In this document: in pieces, positions 34,351 through 34,875 of the stretch | Numbering within the stretch: position 1 is the stretch's first letter | Layout: the number at the start of each line of letters is the position of its first letter | NCBI GenBank assembly: GCA_009691025.1 | Contig: SHWB01000018.1 | Coordinates: 1 to 34,875, forward strand | Reading direction: 5' to 3' | Origin: Alphaproteobacteria bacterium | GTDB taxonomy: Bacteria; Pseudomonadota; Alphaproteobacteria; UBA6615 | Length of the DNA: 34,875 nucleotides | The notes under the pieces: generated by a model | Database searches by the model: none | What the model was told of the DNA's origin: nothing | The model's input: the letters and a program-made list of their open reading frames with translations, nothing else | Made by a program: the position numbers and the translations under genes

Positions 34351-34875
34351 TGCGCCGCTTCGTCCCCATCGGTTGCGCCGGCCGGCCGCTCCCGCATGTG
34401 CAGGTAGTTGCCCTGCGTGTAGTAGGCGAAATAATCGATGAAGGCCATCGGTTCGTAGCGTGCCGGATTGCCGGGCCCGACGCAGGTGTCGAGCGGCGCG
34501 GCAAGCGCATCGTCGCGCGGATTGAAGAAGAAGGTGATGGCGTAGCGGTCTGTCTTCGGCGTCATCACGCGGTGCGGCGTGGCGATGAAACGCCCGTTGG
34601 TCCAGCGGTTGAGGAACTCGCCGGTGTTGACGAGGATGGCGCCGGGAATGTGCGGCGCCGGTATCCAGCGGCCGGACTGTGTGAGAATCTCCAGCCCCGG
34701 CACCTCGTGCACCGGCAGCAGCGTCAGGAAGCCGTGGTCGCAATGCGGCGCGTGGCCGAACTGGTTGTCCTCGACATCGACCGGAGGGTAGTGCGAGTTG
34801 CGGCTGATGATGTGGGACTGCTCGTCGAAATACGGCGCAAAGAAATCGGCCGGCTTGTCCAGCGCCAACGCGTAG
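34347..34875 (-). CDS. 2-oxoglutarate/Fe(II) dioxygenase, isopenicillin-N-synthase family (5' part missing)
   Basis: The C-terminal 175 residues are visible and the frame runs out of the window at 34875. The DSBH core shows the iron ligands His and Asp in [12 protein letters not shown], the distal His in [10 protein letters not shown], and the Arg in [10 protein letters not shown] that binds 2-oxoglutarate. Upstream [18 protein letters not shown] matches the helix before this core in the family. Members oxidise small molecules, with very diverse substrates. Co-transcribed with the FKBP gene through an ATGA overlap. Confidence 0.9.
   Translation of the reverse strand, partial: YALALDKPADFFAPYFDEQSHIISRNSHYPPVDVEDNQFGHAPHCDHGFLTLLPVHEVPGLEILTQSGRWIPAPHIPGAILVNTGEFLNRWTNGRFIATPHRVMTPKTDRYAITFFFNPRDDALAAPLDTCVGPGNPARYEPMAFIDYFAYYTQGNYLHMRERPAGATDGDEAAQ

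Overview
The window is about 34.9 kb of very G+C-rich, densely packed DNA with short or overlapping gene junctions. It most resembles an alphaproteobacterium, perhaps a Rhodospirillales-like lineage. That placement is inferred from the gene families (IalB-like secreted proteins, rhizobial-type asparaginase, a GnnA-like dehydrogenase) and from dispersed palindromes of a style common in that class; no taxonomic marker gene is present. The content is mainly housekeeping, catabolic and transport genes. I see no prophage, transposase, CRISPR array or secretion locus.

Region 1 (1-4.6 kb): end of an unidentified gene, an OsmC-like protein, a crotonase-fold enzyme, a PaaI-like thioesterase, an MDR-family oxidoreductase whose 3' end is frameshifted, and a Gfo/Idh/MocA dehydrogenase. 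Several small palindromes lie between these genes.

Region 2 (4.6-13 kb): the most unusual part. A complete putA-sized locus on the minus strand carries five apparent one-base deletions, one in-frame TAG and several substitutions at normally conserved positions, so it looks like a pseudogene. It is followed by a GnnA-like dehydrogenase, a SAM methyltransferase, a TPR plus GT41 (O-GlcNAc-transferase type) gene split by an in-frame TAG, and ccmI, which is translationally coupled to it. The 3' end of ccmI runs into a perfect 45-bp inverted repeat that supplies its last codons and its stop. A tRNA-Arg(ACG) follows on the minus strand.

Region 3 (13-21 kb): a lipoprotein, a Lon-like protease with an intact Ser/Lys dyad but degenerate ATPase motifs, gpt, and a peptide/nickel-type ABC importer (binding protein and two permeases, no ATPase in view).

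Region 4 (21-27 kb): scoA-scoB (3-oxoacid CoA-transferase), an EamA transporter, a minus-strand unit of asparaginase, quinone oxidoreductase and a long methyltransferase, with a nested palindrome in the middle.

Region 5 (27-34.9 kb): a SpoU-type RNA methyltransferase coupled to two tandem IalB-like secreted proteins, rlmN, a small conserved protein, a rhodanese, a DUF1932-type dehydrogenase, a SprT-like metalloprotein, a hotdog thioesterase, a double YciI-domain protein, a secreted FKBP and the 3' part of a 2OG-Fe(II) dioxygenase. I did not find a convincing new multi-gene system. The strongest second-look items are the localised gene decay at 3.4-10.4 kb and the perfect inverted repeat that has remodelled the end of ccmI.
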